From NCBI GenBank assembly GCA_000149265.1, contig CH003386.1, positions 377,989-441,988 of the forward strand: a stretch of DNA of 64,000 nt, written 5' to 3'. Positions 22,701-35,900 of the stretch are shown in pieces (position 1 is the stretch's first letter; every line of letters begins with the position of its first letter). Both the position numbers and the translations under genes were made by a program. Below the pieces are notes generated by a model. It had not been told where the DNA came from. It saw only the letters and a program-made list of their open reading frames with translations, and made no database searches. Source of the DNA: Ciona savignyi. Taxonomy: Eukaryota; Chordata; Ascidiacea; Phlebobranchia; Cionidae.

Positions 22701-24346
22701 CCTTAATTGACTATAAAAAGTATCATTTGGATGTTTAGTTTCGATGGTCGTTGTAATGTATACCTTTTTTGTGTCACGACTGTTTTTTAGTATAGAAAAC
22801 TGTTTCATTCATCTTTTATTTAAATAATAAAGTTCGCATAGTTAGGCATGATGTGTATCCTATCACAATATGCCTATTTTTGGCTTTTTAAAATGCTATA
22901 TGTAAAACATGTCCATATTGTAAAGGACCACTTTTCTGTAACATCTGTATATATTCCTAGATCTTAAACCAAAATTTGAAGAAGAAACTGAAACTGAAAT
23001 GGAAAGCACAGATATAGATTATATCAGCGAAGACACATCCATACCAACAATGAAAGAACTCCAGGATCCATATTCGCATGTTTCCACCATAAGCGAACGA
23101 GAACCAGATTCATTGCTTCAGGTGTGGTAGTGATTTCTTTTTACCTTGCAACATTTTGAAATTATGCTTTATTTCGCTTTAAATCAAAAAGGTAGCCAAT
23201 TCTTGGTGTCTTTTGATAGGTATTGATTGAAAGATTGCTGTATTTTTTATTTACACAGAACTGTGTATGCAACATTGGATAACATATAACCTGGCTGTTA
23301 TATTATTCTAATACTCCTATACCATTGTCCATAAGCAGAAAAGGTTATGTTGCATTGAACTTAAACCAATCACCTAACTAGGGCAAAGTGTATTTTCTGG
23401 TTGGATTTTTTATATCAAATTTGTTTCCCTGAAGTTCCTAAATGGCGAAATGGAAACAAGAGGACTGAACCAGTGCAAGCGTCCGAAAAACAACAAAGAA
23501 GTTATTGAAGAACAGCAGATGCAGATCAAAGACTTGCGGAAGTTGCTGCAGACCTTCATGGAAAAACACGAGATTTTACAAAGGGAAAACCAGTAAGTTT
23601 TGACATAATAGTATTGAATAATAATCCACAACTGCAGAAACCACCCTTTTCTGCATTTACCCCTGGATTAATAAATTATGTGCTTAATCCAGTATGCCAT
23701 TAACTTTTATAAATGCAGGCAAAGGCACTGCTACGATAATACAGAATTTTCCATATGGTAGTATTTACATTTAAAATGATAAAATTTAAACCAGTTAAAA
23801 GATTTAGTGTTACAAAATATTAAAAATAAGATTCAGCATACTTTAAGATCTCTATCCGAACGAAACGAAGCATTGGAAAACCAGGTTGCAAATCTTCAAC
23901 TTCGGTTGGAGGAAACTGATGATGACACCATAGGTTTGTAACCTTCTAGTCTTATTAGTAAGGAATATTAGATATAAAAAAATAGTAAAGAATAGTTTAT
24001 ACAACCGATATGTTTCTATAGAAGGCAAGTATCCAAATAATAGTAGTCTGTATGGTAACAACAAGTTGACACCTATTGTAGTTACAATCAAACCATATAA
24101 GTGAAATTATGTGGTTTATAGTATTTGTAAAGTCTGTAGTTTTCTGATTAAAATCTTTTGTTGTAGTCTAATGTTTTATTAATTCCACCTACAGATAACC
24201 TAGATACACAACATGAACAAGATTTCTTCAGTTTTGGGGACCCATCCATTGCATTTCAAATCAAAAATGCAATGTCAGAAAATGACGATTTTATTTCGGA
24301 TCCACCGCCTATAGATCGACTCGAAGCAATTCCAGAAGAAAGCTAG
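19789..24346 (+). CDS. NRBF2: NRBF2/Atg38-type autophagy adaptor (gene E)
   Basis: Seven exons: 19789-19821, 20192-20317, 20724-20802, 22961-23121, 23435-23592, 23848-23933 and 24195-24346. The total is 795 nt and 264 residues, close to the size of human NRBF2. The N-terminus (residues 1 to about 75) is an MIT-type three-helix domain: APLNQAHFHERKAERCL, AEGKWDEAIAFYNTAS, then LQALQLQHDFYSRQ. Exons 5-6 form a coiled coil (EEQQMQIKDLRKLLQ, SLSERNEALENQVANLQLRL), followed by an acidic tail ending AIPEES. In the family, the MIT domain binds the ATG14-containing PI3-kinase (VPS34) complex and the coiled coil dimerises. The 11-codon first exon is short but phase-consistent and matches the expected start. 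The large third intron is expanded by a piggyBac insertion. Confidence 0.9.
20827..20846. repeat. Perfect inverted repeat next to the piggyBac left end
   Basis: CGGTTACA and TGTAACCG flank a four-base AATA loop, giving eight-base perfect arms that start inside the presumed terminal motif. Subterminal inverted repeats of this kind are common in piggyBac elements and may be transposase-binding sites. Confidence 0.6.
20990..22735 (+). pseudogene. piggyBac transposase pseudogene
   Basis: The frame is broken several times. A leading fragment has stops near 21119 and 21167. The main DDE block runs 21259-21828 (FWSLLVTETNRYANPY, FALTLLMGI, NQLSLDEMTIAFKGR) and ends at a stop at 21829. A continuation in another frame at 21837-22508 is cut by a TGA at 22122 where the family usually has Trp. 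It includes YMGDVDRIDQRMKTY and the SMKWYKRIFDGL segment. A cysteine-rich tail at 22556-22735 (CRNCVVC ... CQKCDVPLC) sits in a third frame. The first catalytic Asp (LSLDEMT) and third (GDVDRID) are visible. The second, expected in a D-N-x-Y context, reads M-N-L-Y-Y, so Asp is lost. It is inactive by several independent lesions. Confidence 0.85.
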
Positions 24347-24489
24347 ATTGTACTTTGCGCCATCTTTAGTATCAAACATTTTTTACTTTTGTTTTGGGAT
24401 GTCAATGAAATTCCACTATGTTCTGAAATGTCTCAGAACAAGTTTCCGTTTGAATTTTTTTGACTACTTAAGATTTTTATTTTTGGTGC

Positions 24490-24495
24490 AATAAA
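24490..24495 (+). terminator. Polyadenylation signal of gene E
   Basis: AATAAA about 145 bases past the NRBF2 stop codon, on the plus strand. Confidence 0.5.
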
Positions 24496-24995
24496 TTGTT
24501 TTTCAAATTATTGGATCTGATGACTGCTGTTTGTTTTATTTAGTTAATTCAGTGTCTTAAAATTTAACAGCATTGTCTGGTTTTGCCTGGCAGTCTTTCC
24601 TGAATTGGTTATTTGAGATTGTTGTTTTGCCATATTTATTCTTCGCCAAATTACTTAACCAGTATTATTAATTTTTTTTAAAAAACAACAAAAATTATTT
24701 AACCGAAATTGTAAAGTGGTGTGATAAAAATTAAGATTTTATCTGGCAATGGAAACAAATTATTCTACATCGAAATTAAAAGTTGTTATTGTTAGAATAA
24801 GAAAAAAACTAACCAAATCAGAATAGTTAAGATTAGATTATTCGTGATAATTCCAGGGGTTGGAAAATACAATGAGGAGTTTTGTAAGATTGTGTAACAT
24901 GGCAATTTGGAAATACACTGTTCCATTGTTTTATCTTAAATTTCTACTATATAGTGCAGATGCGAAAACAACAAGCAACCACTTTTGTTTCATTA

Positions 24996-25001
24996 TTTAT
25001 T
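24996..25001 (-). terminator. Polyadenylation signal of gene F
   Basis: AATAAA on the minus strand (TTTATT on plus), about 70 bases past the TAA stop of gene F. Confidence 0.5.
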
Positions 25002-25072
25002 CCACCAATACATGATTAAATTATGTCATATAAATCTCAATTAAAGCAATATATTTTGCCTCAGAGGTGCTA

Positions 25073-28000
25073 TTAGGCGTGGTTGCAGTTGAAGGTCACA
25101 GCCATATTATCATCGACCTGCATCACTGTGGAAGTGGTGCTTGACGTTCCTGCCATGCACCGTCCCTTTGAAAGCTGCTTGGACGTGATCGGATCGCTTG
25201 TGGTGACGGTATAAATACCGTAGTTGTGGCCCAGAGGGTCGGCTGGTGCAAACATTCGGTAACTGCCAGTGCTCAGCTGCTCAGCAACACTGTTGCGCTC
25301 GCTGTGGTAGGTTGATAGCAGAGTTTTGACTGCGCCACGGGTGCATGATCCACGGGGTGTGATCTCTACCATTGTGCGATCCATTTGCTGGTCCAAAGAT
25401 ACACCGCTGTACAAAGTTTTCGTTTTTAGAACCAAGGTATATAAAATTGTGTAAAATTCTAGTTACAGTAATTTAAAAAAGCAATTGTAAATAGAACAAA
25501 CTTGCGAACATATAGACTGAGAAAGAAATGATTAGTTGGTGGCTTATTTTAATTCGATAACCTTGTGGTTGAAATGACGGTCACTCCTCATATGAACTAA
25601 GTGTCTAAAGATATAACATTACTTCACATTACCTGCACTTAAACTCAATACACGCCGCTGATTCCACCCCATTAGAGATGCTGCTGTCCTCGCGTATTCC
25701 GTACAACTGTCCCAGAATGTCGTGCCTTGTACCCACAGTATTCTTGCTCTCGACCACAAGTGGGCTGGCGGTACCAACGATTTTCACCTTAAAATAAAGA
25801 ATCAGTTTAAGGACTTAATTGATTTGTCTTTTAAAAAACAGTGTTCCTATGTGTAGCCAACAAAATGTTGAAGGTAAATTCTGTTAATATTTTAACTGTA
25901 CACATTATTTATAAAACAATGAAAACATGGATTAATGTGTTTTACCCTTAAAGTGTATTGAGGTATATGTGAATTATTGAAATATCCCCTCTAGCAATCA
26001 AAGATGTATGTACGATTAATATATCAATATCCAACAAATATATTTATATATATTTAAAAAAAAAGGCCAAGGCTTTAATAAAACTGATCTGATTTAACGA
26101 AAAATAAGCTGAATGTTTTTAGTACAACTAAACTGGTTTACTGACAAAGAGCCAAACATGTACCTTAATATAACAGGATCTGAACTGGCTAGGTCGTGGC
26201 CACCAAATCAGGGGTGTATTTTGCCAGGTGAAGAAGATGTTGTTTTCATCAATTGGTATCGTGTTGAATTCGTACAGTGCACTTGCTTTCCTGGAAAGAC
26301 ATAACAAAATGTTATTTGTAAATAATTTACCACACAGCAATGCATGCATGCTAAGAAAATATATATTCTTTATTACTTTAAGTTTAACTTTTATTAAATA
26401 TATATACTTTTTGTTGGTCAATATGAAAAAGGTAGTATTTTTTATCAATGGGTTGAAAGATCAAAAATTATACATGGGAACTTTAGATACCTTGTCATAA
26501 CGCCCTGTGCACCCAGTCGGATTTCTTGGGCAAACTTGCAAGACTACATGCACACCTTATATTCTAATTACTTACAGTGAGAATCTGAAATGGTCGTGGG
26601 TGACTGGTGCAGTTAAGCAGTCGAATTGGTCACGGTAGAATGGACCGACCGAATGTGTGGCGCTATTATTTCGTGGCATGTTGATTGTGAACGAGGTGGT
26701 GTCATGTGAAACGCCTCCGTCATCTGATCGTCTGAAAATTAAGATTATTCTGTCAGTTTAAAGGATACACTCGCATTTATGTCCACAGGCAACTTGTGAG
26801 CAGAGTTTTTAGGTAAAATGATTTTTTTTCCAATACAATAATCCTCCTTTTTTGTGAATTAAATTAAATTATAAAAACAATGTTTTGGAGCAATTGGAAT
26901 CGTTAAACTTAAAGTATTTTACCTGTAATTAATAAGTGATAAACCATTCTCTGATACGCCGATGATTGATGGATCTTGACCACTAGATGTTGCTGCATCT
27001 AAACTCTTCTCCGCGTTCAGCGAGGCTGAAATGTGGTGATAGAAATTAGCAAGGAAATATAAAAACTATATATTTTAAAAGTTAAGCATCTGTTTAGATC
27101 TACTTTAACTAGTTTTTTTAAACTTACATTGTTGGTAATACAAATTATGTGTACATTAATTATTTAATGGTAATTTAATTCAATAATCAACCAAAACACT
27201 ATAGTGGCAATGGAAAAATATATATAAAGCCCAGAAAATGGAAATCATGCACACAGATCATGGCTTCTATATCCATTACATAAAAAGCCCAAGTTCTATA
27301 ATTCACATAACTTTAAATATGTTTTATATTACAATCAGAACCTACAAAGTGGATTGCGTCTGAAGAACTATTTTAATATACACACAGCATAATCGTTGTT
27401 AAGCATCAGGACCACAAAATCACAATTTTTTTCTAATTTAAAATCTTCCCAAAGCATTTCAGTGCATACCAGTAAATGTAGCCGAGTAGATGTTGCTGTC
27501 TGCAACATCACAGAACACTCGCAGGCATCCTCCGGACTCTGGGAGAGTAAGAGCTGATCCAAAGTTCCTCCACCTGTTCTGTGACACCTCCTTGAAGACA
27601 GCATCCACCAGGACATATGATACTTGATCCCAGATGTTAAAAGCATCCGACCCATAAGCTCGGACTGTAGGAATAAAAATTACAGTTTTTTAAATGGATT
27701 TTTTAATAAGCACACTTTATTATCATTATATTAGTATGGGATAAGGTAGAATATCATTATTTTATTCATATGAAGGGGAAAACGTACAGGAAGTTCACAC
27801 AGTGGGAATCAACAGATAACAACATGCCCACTGTTGAAGGGCAAGTCAGTGTAAAAAATATTGTTACTCTTAAGATTAGATTCTTTTGCGCGTAGTCAAG
27901 TTACAAGAGTAATATTTGGTGTGTTTAAGTGATTTACCTTTAGTGTAGCAGGTCTCAGGGGCAGCCACATCGATGTTAAGTAACCTCCTTGTTTGTACGA

Positions 28001-29901
28001 GAGCAACATTGGCTGTTAATATCATTCCTTCAGCAGATGATACAAGCTGCAAGAAAAGGAAAATAGTTAAATTAAATAGTTTGTCTAAAATTTTTATACC
28101 AAGGAGCGTGAAACAGCATGGATTAGTCATAGGTACCATGGGATTAAATGTCTGGTTAATCCATAATCATGGTTTGTATTAAGGAAATTCTAATATATAG
28201 CTCTATCAAATACACTGCACCAACTGTCAAGTTAAATCCTGCTAGATTTTAGATAATATATGGATAAACAAATTATTAACTACTCTCTTTATGTGTACTG
28301 TCAATCCCCAACAAGTAATAAAAATATTCAATCTTGTATTTAACCTTTTCAATGACATTTTTTTAAAATAAACTTACCGACATTTCTCCCTCGTCGTACC
28401 ACAGCCCATTGAGAGGATTGAGTGACCACAACCTCATTTGTCGTTGTTCTGACAACACTCCCACTTCACTTGCCAGCATATTTATTCGGATCTGAGATGG
28501 GAAACAAGGATGGTTAATTTTTGTGTGATGAATGAAGTATAACATTCGTGTAACCTTTTGTTTCAATTTTGTTAGATTCGTGAACATAAAATTTAAGATT
28601 TTTATTCAAAACTGTAAGTGTTATTTGCAATACTACAATTCTCTCTGAAAAAAGTATAACAAACTATAAAAGTTGATTATTTCCTATCAAAGCAAATCCT
28701 TACATTTCTGACATCGAGCTCCAAGTTTTGGAAATCCCTAAAGTCAAGTTCGAACATTCCATATGACCTCATGACTCTACCGTCGTCGGTTCGTAGGTCA
28801 CTGGGTGCCGCTAAATATGAGGACACATCACGGGGATCTATGTACGTTATGCTGGATCGAACCTGATGAAAAGTATTGAAAGTTTAAAATTTGAAATGTT
28901 TTACAACTTTTTGAAACTACTAAAAGCTTGAATTTTTTTTTCTTGGGGTTAGATAATTGAACTCTTTTAGTACTTTGTTTATGTTTTTAGTGGTGTGCAA
29001 AAATAATTGTTAAAAAATATGAATTGGCCTATAATTTGCTAATATCAAGAGAAAAACAAAATAAAATAAAAATGTTGCATTTTATTACACATTTGTTAAA
29101 TAAATAAATTTTTAAATATACCATCAGATGATTTTGTTTACCAGATATTGCAAAAAAAAGTATATAACTTGCATATTAAGTTAAAAATCCATACCCGTCC
29201 ATTGTATGAAACTCCGCTCTTTCTAAAATAGGAGTTCGGCTCTATCATGACAGTCAGGACACTGTTCCGCCCGTTTGAAGTTGGGCGGAAGTTGCCGCGT
29301 TCGCTTGACACAAATTGTGTGACCTCTTTTTTGCGTGGGACTCGGATATTGTGGTGTATAGCCCCACCTAGCCGTTTGAACTCTAATATCTGTGCGTATT
29401 GTACATGTTTGTTAATGGTTGTTTAAAATGACTAAACTATTTTAAAACTGCTGAAAATACATTTAAATGATATAATGTATGTAGTCATCTGAGCACTAGC
29501 TGCCAGAATTCACTGTAGGGTACTCAGTTGCTAGAATTCTTTTTTAAATAGGTATATAAATGTCTGAACATTTAATAATTGAAAAAATGCAAATATTGTG
29601 CAAATGGAGCACATGCCAGGGTGGATGAAAAATAAAGCAGATCAAACTGTATAAATTTATAGGTTTAATCTGTTTTTTAGGTTTTAAGGAATTATTATTT
29701 TGCATTATCCTAATCACCTTAGTCGTTGTCATGAGTCGACTGAATCTATCAACAAAAGTCAATACGAGTCTATCAACATCTGAATCAACATTCAAAGTGA
29801 ATTTTCCATTGACGTCGGTTGTTGCTGCAGATCTGTTGTTCCGGAAAACAATGCCATGACTCAGCGATATTTCGCTTCCATCAGCAGCAAGTCCGTAAAC
29901 T
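25073..29901 (-). other. CILP-like C-terminal region of gene F
   Basis: Exons 29718-29901, 29195-29389, 28704-28862, 28378-28491, 27938-28046, 27470-27664, 26923-27025, 26576-26731, 26164-26290, 25633-25787 and 25073-25406. The first is a carboxypeptidase-regulatory-like beta-sandwich ([15 protein letters not shown]). Later segments match vertebrate CILP as I know it: [73 protein letters not shown] and [17 protein letters not shown]. CILPs are secreted matrix glycoproteins. The protein ends soon after, at FNCNHA, without the basic tail of human CILP. Assignment to the family is firm; a one-to-one orthology claim is not. Confidence 0.9.
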
Positions 29902-32900
29902 CTGTAAATTTAAAACAAACATATTTAAAACTTTGAACAACACAGTTTCTCATATATGTTGAGATTATTTTTGTCGTCCATTACGTACACAAATACTTAC
30001 TTTCCAGTAACAGTGATTGTTTGTTTAATGCACTGACTGCAGCCACATCTGGTTACTTTGCTGACTGAGATTGTCTCACCATCTGAAATAAAGATGCTTA
30101 CATTTAACAACACACCTCGAAACTTATTTATTAAAGAAATATGTTTTTTAATACAATTTTTTTTTAAATTTAATTAGTTAATATTCTAAAATTACAATAT
30201 TCCCTTTTAAAGAAATTCATTTGGCAGTCAAAAAACTGGACATGACAGATGCCAAGTACGATCTTCATCCGGTCAATAAAAATTAAACTGTTCCTTGAGC
30301 AACTTTCACTGTTCCTTGAGCAACACACTCTTTTTTGGGTTATTTTATATTTAAGCAGTAACTTTAACAATATCAATAACTTAATATGAATGCTCTAAGA
30401 AATTATTTTTAACAAGTGTTCTGCCACAATCCCATCTTGTTATAAAAACTTAGTTTGACTACTCAAGTTTGGCAGTGCAATGAATTTCAAATAAATGAAA
30501 TTAAGTCAAAATTTCAAGTTAGTTTTAGCCAAATTTTCAAGTTAATTTTAGCCAAATTTTCCCATAAACAACTCACTTCCACAATCCACTTCTTCCATTC
30601 TCCGGTCTACCACCCCACAACACCGGGTGTCGAATATATTAGAGCTGGGACAGGTGACAGAAGGGCAGGCCCCAACATCCACATATCTCACCCCACAAGA
30701 TGGAGGCAGCTTGATGTTCTTTCGGATAGGTGTTTCCTTACATGAGGCTGCAAACACAGTTAAAATTTAACATTTTGTGAGGAAAAACGTACAACCATAC
30801 ACTTTATTATAAAAAACTAAGCATCATTAGGAAACTTCAAATATAAAAAAACTAGATTGTGTTTGTTTTTTATCTCATAATTCAGTTCATCCAAATTTTT
30901 AAATGTTTCAACACTTTTAATGCACAAAACAAACTGTAATCCACATTCATTATGATTGCAACAAAGTATATCTATTTTACGCTATTATGAAAAATAGCAG
31001 ATTAACTGCATTTCGACTTACAAGTTGGTAGGAGGCATTTCATTCTTCCATCTTCATCTGCCCCACATTTTTCATTGGCTCGGCAGCCAGCATCAGAGCA
31101 TAACAATTGACCATTGAAACAATCACAATGCCGATCACAGGTTGACGTGTAGAAGCTTTCACCATTCTAACAATAAAATTTTGTTGAAACTATGATGATG
31201 TTAGTTACATTTTTCTTGGGAAGATAAAGAGGTAAATTGTGTCTGTAGGTTGTACTAAATTTAAAAATCTATGCATTCCACAATCAACTCACCATGTAAT
31301 ATCTACCACTTTCCACTGAACATCCACAATCTTCAATCCTGACACATGTGGTGCCAGAGAGAATAAAGCCTGGCAAGCACTCGCAACCTAGTGGTGATTT
31401 TTAAATGTCTTAGTTTAAAATTACAAAAAAATTATTTAAATAAAGGAATAAATGATAAAAAATGTATAAAAAACAATTAAAGTTGAGATTAACCAGGCAA
31501 TAAATCTAAAATGTAAAGAAACAGGAGAAATTGAATTAAGTATTACCTTCAATGCATACTTCAGCACAAGAAGAGCTTGCACTTGAATCCACACATGTGT
31601 TGGGACATGCGCTGGTACATAGCTTGTACACTGAATTCTCCGGGCAGGTCAGAGCTGGAAATTTAATTACGTTTAGAATTTATTTTTCAAATGATAGTTG
31701 TTAATTATTGCAATGGGTAGAAGGAATGAGTTTGATCACATTCACATTTTAAAAACTTAAGGTATAATTACTGTAAATACATTATACAGACTGATTAGTT
31801 AAAATGATCATTGACCATTTTAACAGTTTTAACCATTTATTTTTTTCTGTTAGAACATTTTTTAATAACACAGGTAGTGTAATTATTTTTTAAATAACAA
31901 AGTTAACCAAAACATTACAAGAATATAAAACTTACGAGATCCAATAATATCTCTCCATGCACAGATGGAAACAGCATTGCTCTGGCAATCTGAGGCATAG
32001 GCCCCGACATTCTCCACAAGTGAAGATATGTCTCCATTGAATGCACACATATCAAACACACAGTTCTGAGGAAATAATAAAAAATGTAAATACAGTATAC
32101 ATCGATTAAAATTCTTACATATGTAGATATTAGATAATAAATCATATTAAATAATGTTTGATTACAATAGTATGTTACTCATAAGAGTATGTCAGTGTTG
32201 TGAATAAAATTGCCATAATGCATTTGCTTTATGTACAATTAGCTGCAAAATAGTATAAATAAAACCAAAGAAGTTTTTGTATCATTACAGATAAATATCA
32301 TTATTTTTGTCATTTCAGCACATAATGTCTCCACAGCCTGGTTTACAATATATTTTCAACAGAGCTTTTGGTAAATTAACATTTAAAATTATGAAAACTG
32401 GCAAAACTTACATCGTAGGATGTCTGGGGTGGCACCACGGATCTGCACTCTCTGAAGCATTCCGATGTGGTAATGATGGAACATTGGGCCTCGTAATCTG
32501 CTCGTTGGCTCGCTGTGCATGGTGAGGCTACAGAGGAAGCGGCTGCGCATCTGTTGATAAAAGTATGGGTCGTGTTTTAAAACTTAGGCTGGGAGATATG
32601 TTTTCACAAAATGGTTTAATGACCAATCCATTAAAAATCAAGTAGGTTGAGCATAAAGAAACAGATTGTCTAAATCCAGCCATCTACAGATCAAACTTTT
32701 CTCCAACCCAGTAGTGTTTAAAAATTGTCTTAAAAAAATGTAAAACAAAGCACTTACTCATCTGGAGAGTTGATCTGGTAACTGTTGCCAAACACCAGAC
32801 TGCTTGATGTGGATTGGCCAGTTGATCTATCAACCATGTCATCGGTCTGGTCTCCATTGTAGTTGCCACACAAACCTGTATTTTTCGTATATTTTACCCA

Positions 32901-35900
32901 AAATAGAACTTAAGATAAATAATACAAACTAAAACACTAAATTCTTTAGTAAAACTTCCCTAAAACCATATAACGCCTAAACTATTTTATGTATTTTTGT
33001 GTCATCTTTGTACTTTATTATTCTCCATGCATTAGGACAAGGATCGTAAAACATAAATTTCCACAACACAGGCCTGACACATACACACATGTAAAAAATC
33101 AAAGGTGTTTCTTATTCAGTCTGTTATAAAGGTCATGATCATGAACCACCATATAAAATAATTAGGCGATAAAAACCAACAAGAATTGTACCTTCCACGC
33201 CTCCAGCATAACCAGCAGGAAGCCCCACGGTGAAGTAATGATTGCCGTCGTATCTCACCCTCATCCCGAACCCTGTAGTGATGCTGATGTACCGACCACT
33301 TACACCAATGTTAACCCCACTGGTTGCGTCGCTGTATGGGAGGTTGGTGTGTATTCCATTCACCTGGGGATCGGAAGATGATAAAATGAACAACAGGAAA
33401 ATAAAGTTGATATAAAAAAACTTTTTGCTTTAAACATGGTTTGACACGGATGAAAAAGATTTTGCTTAATCATGCTTACCAACACCACAAGTCGTTTTCT
33501 AAGTTCGATCACAATAGTTGGCAGCCGGATGGTTACTCTGCCCAACCAAGTTACATGGGTCAGTCCGAATCGTTGTTCGTTCTCAGTCTGGAATGGATAA
33601 ACTCATCAAATTATATCTGATTGCATAGCTACGACTGCTATAAACTCCTGCTTTTAAGAATTACAAAACTTACCTCAACAGAAAGTTGTGGAACACCAGC
33701 AGCATGCGCCACATTAGTGGATTTGATAAAGTCGTAAAGACATTTGCCCTGGAACTCAAAATGATGTCCGATCGAATGTGTCGTAATGTGGGTCACCACT
33801 TGCTGTACACCAGCGCACATTGGGTACATCACCTGCAGTAGGAAATGATTTTTTTAATATTGTGCTTGGGTAATAAAAATGAAATTAATGTATTAGTACC
33901 AAGCGTGAAAAATATGTAAAAGATAAATGTAGAAAATTCAGTTATTTAAATTATTTTCTTTGTGTACTAGATACACGGTTAATCTAATATCAAATTCAAA
34001 ATACTATTAAAATTTAAATTTTACGTAATACTAATAAAATTTTAAATTTATGTTTAGCATTTGTTTTTTGCGAACAAGAATTGTGTTTTCAAAAAGCAAG
34101 TACAGAAATTCCAAATATTAATAAACTGTTTTTAAATTTGTAAATCTGTTAAAAAAAAGAAAAATACACTGACGTCTGCAGGTGGGAGGTGGGTTGGACC
34201 ATTCTCCATTTTGCTGGCACACTGCACTGGATGCCCCTTCTAATATGAAGCCGTCGTAGCAGTGGTAGGTGACGGCATCGTTGTACCCACGTGGACCACT
34301 CACGCTTAGTGGACTGAAGGAGCCATGTGCAGGAGATAGAGGCTCTTGGCATGTTACCACTGTGGGTGGTTTGGTATGGTTCAGTCAAAAGATTTTTAAA
34401 AAGTTTAAAATGTACAATTATAAGGCCAACTATTAAGATAGTGGATGATTAAAAAATTTTATAATAAAATTAAAATGACACTTTTAGAACAATTTAACGA
34501 CAAATCTTTCAATTGCAATATAATTTTCAAGTTGTTTTAAACTCTACAAAAATGTAGACAATAAGGTTAAAATAAAAAAGTTAGATTTATTTCCAAATAC
34601 AACTTACAGTTACAGACTTGTGCCATCGCCGGAATAACCACGGTTGCACACGCATGTGTAACTACCATCGGTGTTAGAACACGAGGCTTGGTTGTTGCAT
34701 TGAATGTTCGGGTTTACACATTCGTCGATATCTGGGTTGGGAAGCAATAATCATTATTTTAGATGTAAACAAGTGTTTACAACTAGTATAACGGTAGTGA
34801 AAGCTTTCACTTTAGAAATGGTGTAGATGAATAATTAGATATTCCTTACTTATCAGTAACTTTTTATAACAACATCGGTAAAAATAAGTAAAAATATTTA
34901 CTTTTAAAATGACAGAGCTATATATTTTTATTGCTTATTTTTGAAATATCCATTTGAATTCACTGGATTAGGATAAAAAAGGTGAAGTGCCTTGTCCAGA
35001 GACAAAATTGCACAAAATAGTATCCAAGGTAGAGAATGAATTCAAAACCTGTCTGTCCACGACTATTAACCATTAAACTGATGTTGCCAATGATTTTTAT
35101 CATACCTTATTCGTTAACCGAAAAAGCAAAGTTTAAAAGCAAATATCAACGCACCATGACATGCTGGTATTCTGTCTGTCCACACAGCCCCTGTTTGGCA
35201 GGTGATGGTGGCTGATCCCACCAAGCTGTATCCGTTGGAACATTGGAAGGTCACCTCAGTGCCCACTCTCCACACGAGGTCGGTAGAGGAGAAACTTCCG
35301 TGGGTGGGCCTTGTGATCGGTCGACACACTGGCACTAGTAGGATTTTTTAGGGGTTAATTTTGGAAAAAGACAAACCCACAATCCCTAGATAAATACATA
35401 AATAAACCCAGTCAAAGTAATAAACATAACATACCAGTGCATGTTATTCCATTGCCTACGAAACCATCTCTGCAAGTGCAAGTGTATGAACCAGGCTCAT
35501 TTCGGCAAATTGCTTGAACATGGCAAGGTGGAGTGGTTTGCTGGCATTCATCCTTATCTGGAGATAAACAGAAATATGTTTAAAATTTAAAAACAAATGC
35601 ACGAAGTTCTGTTAAAACGTTTTTATAACACAATTCTCCACAGGACTGTTTATATAGATTTGATGACTGAAGAACTTTTATTTTAATGTTTGACCGTCAT
35701 TTTGCAGCTTTCCTCAATAGCTTTAGTTTAATATATTTTGATGTTACTTTCTTTAAAACAATTAAAAGAACATGACCTTAAAATTTAGCAAGTTAAAAAA
35801 ATCAGCAAAATGACAGTTGTATAGAACACCATGAAAAAATTAAATTAAAATTACAGTAAATTGAGCTACTAGTTAAGATCATGTTTAACGCAAGCAGAGC

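Larger units (their letters stand above)
20815..22738 (+). mobile_element. Decayed piggyBac-superfamily transposon in an NRBF2 intron
   Basis: A TTAA target sequence at 20815-20818 is followed directly by CCCTTAGACGG, a typical piggyBac terminal motif. A transposase remnant in the same direction follows (about 20990-22735). The matching CCGTCTAAGGG-TTAA right end was not found before NRBF2 exon 4 at 22961, so that end is lost or diverged. The right limit given is simply the end of recognisable coding sequence. The insertion lies wholly inside intron 3 of NRBF2 in sense orientation. Confidence 0.75.
24347..25072. other. Convergent 3' intergenic region of genes E and F
   Basis: About 725 bases between two stop codons of convergent genes, holding a polyadenylation signal for each. 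No coding exon is seen in it. Confidence 0.6.
30001..31654 (-). other. TIL and cysteine-rich linker exons of gene F
   Basis: Exons 31547-31654 and 31293-31387 form a trypsin-inhibitor-like (TIL) cysteine-rich unit: [35 protein letters not shown], then EDCGC. Exon 31022-31166 is VWC-like ([14 protein letters not shown]). Exon 30577-30747 ([24 protein letters not shown]) and exon 30001-30082 ([17 protein letters not shown]) match the cysteine-rich segment that precedes the regulatory-like domain in CILP proteins. Confidence 0.8.

Noticed and set aside
22961-24346. A separate coiled-coil gene downstream of the transposon
   Set aside because: Its phases continue exactly from the exon ending at 20802 and the combined protein matches NRBF2 in size and order.
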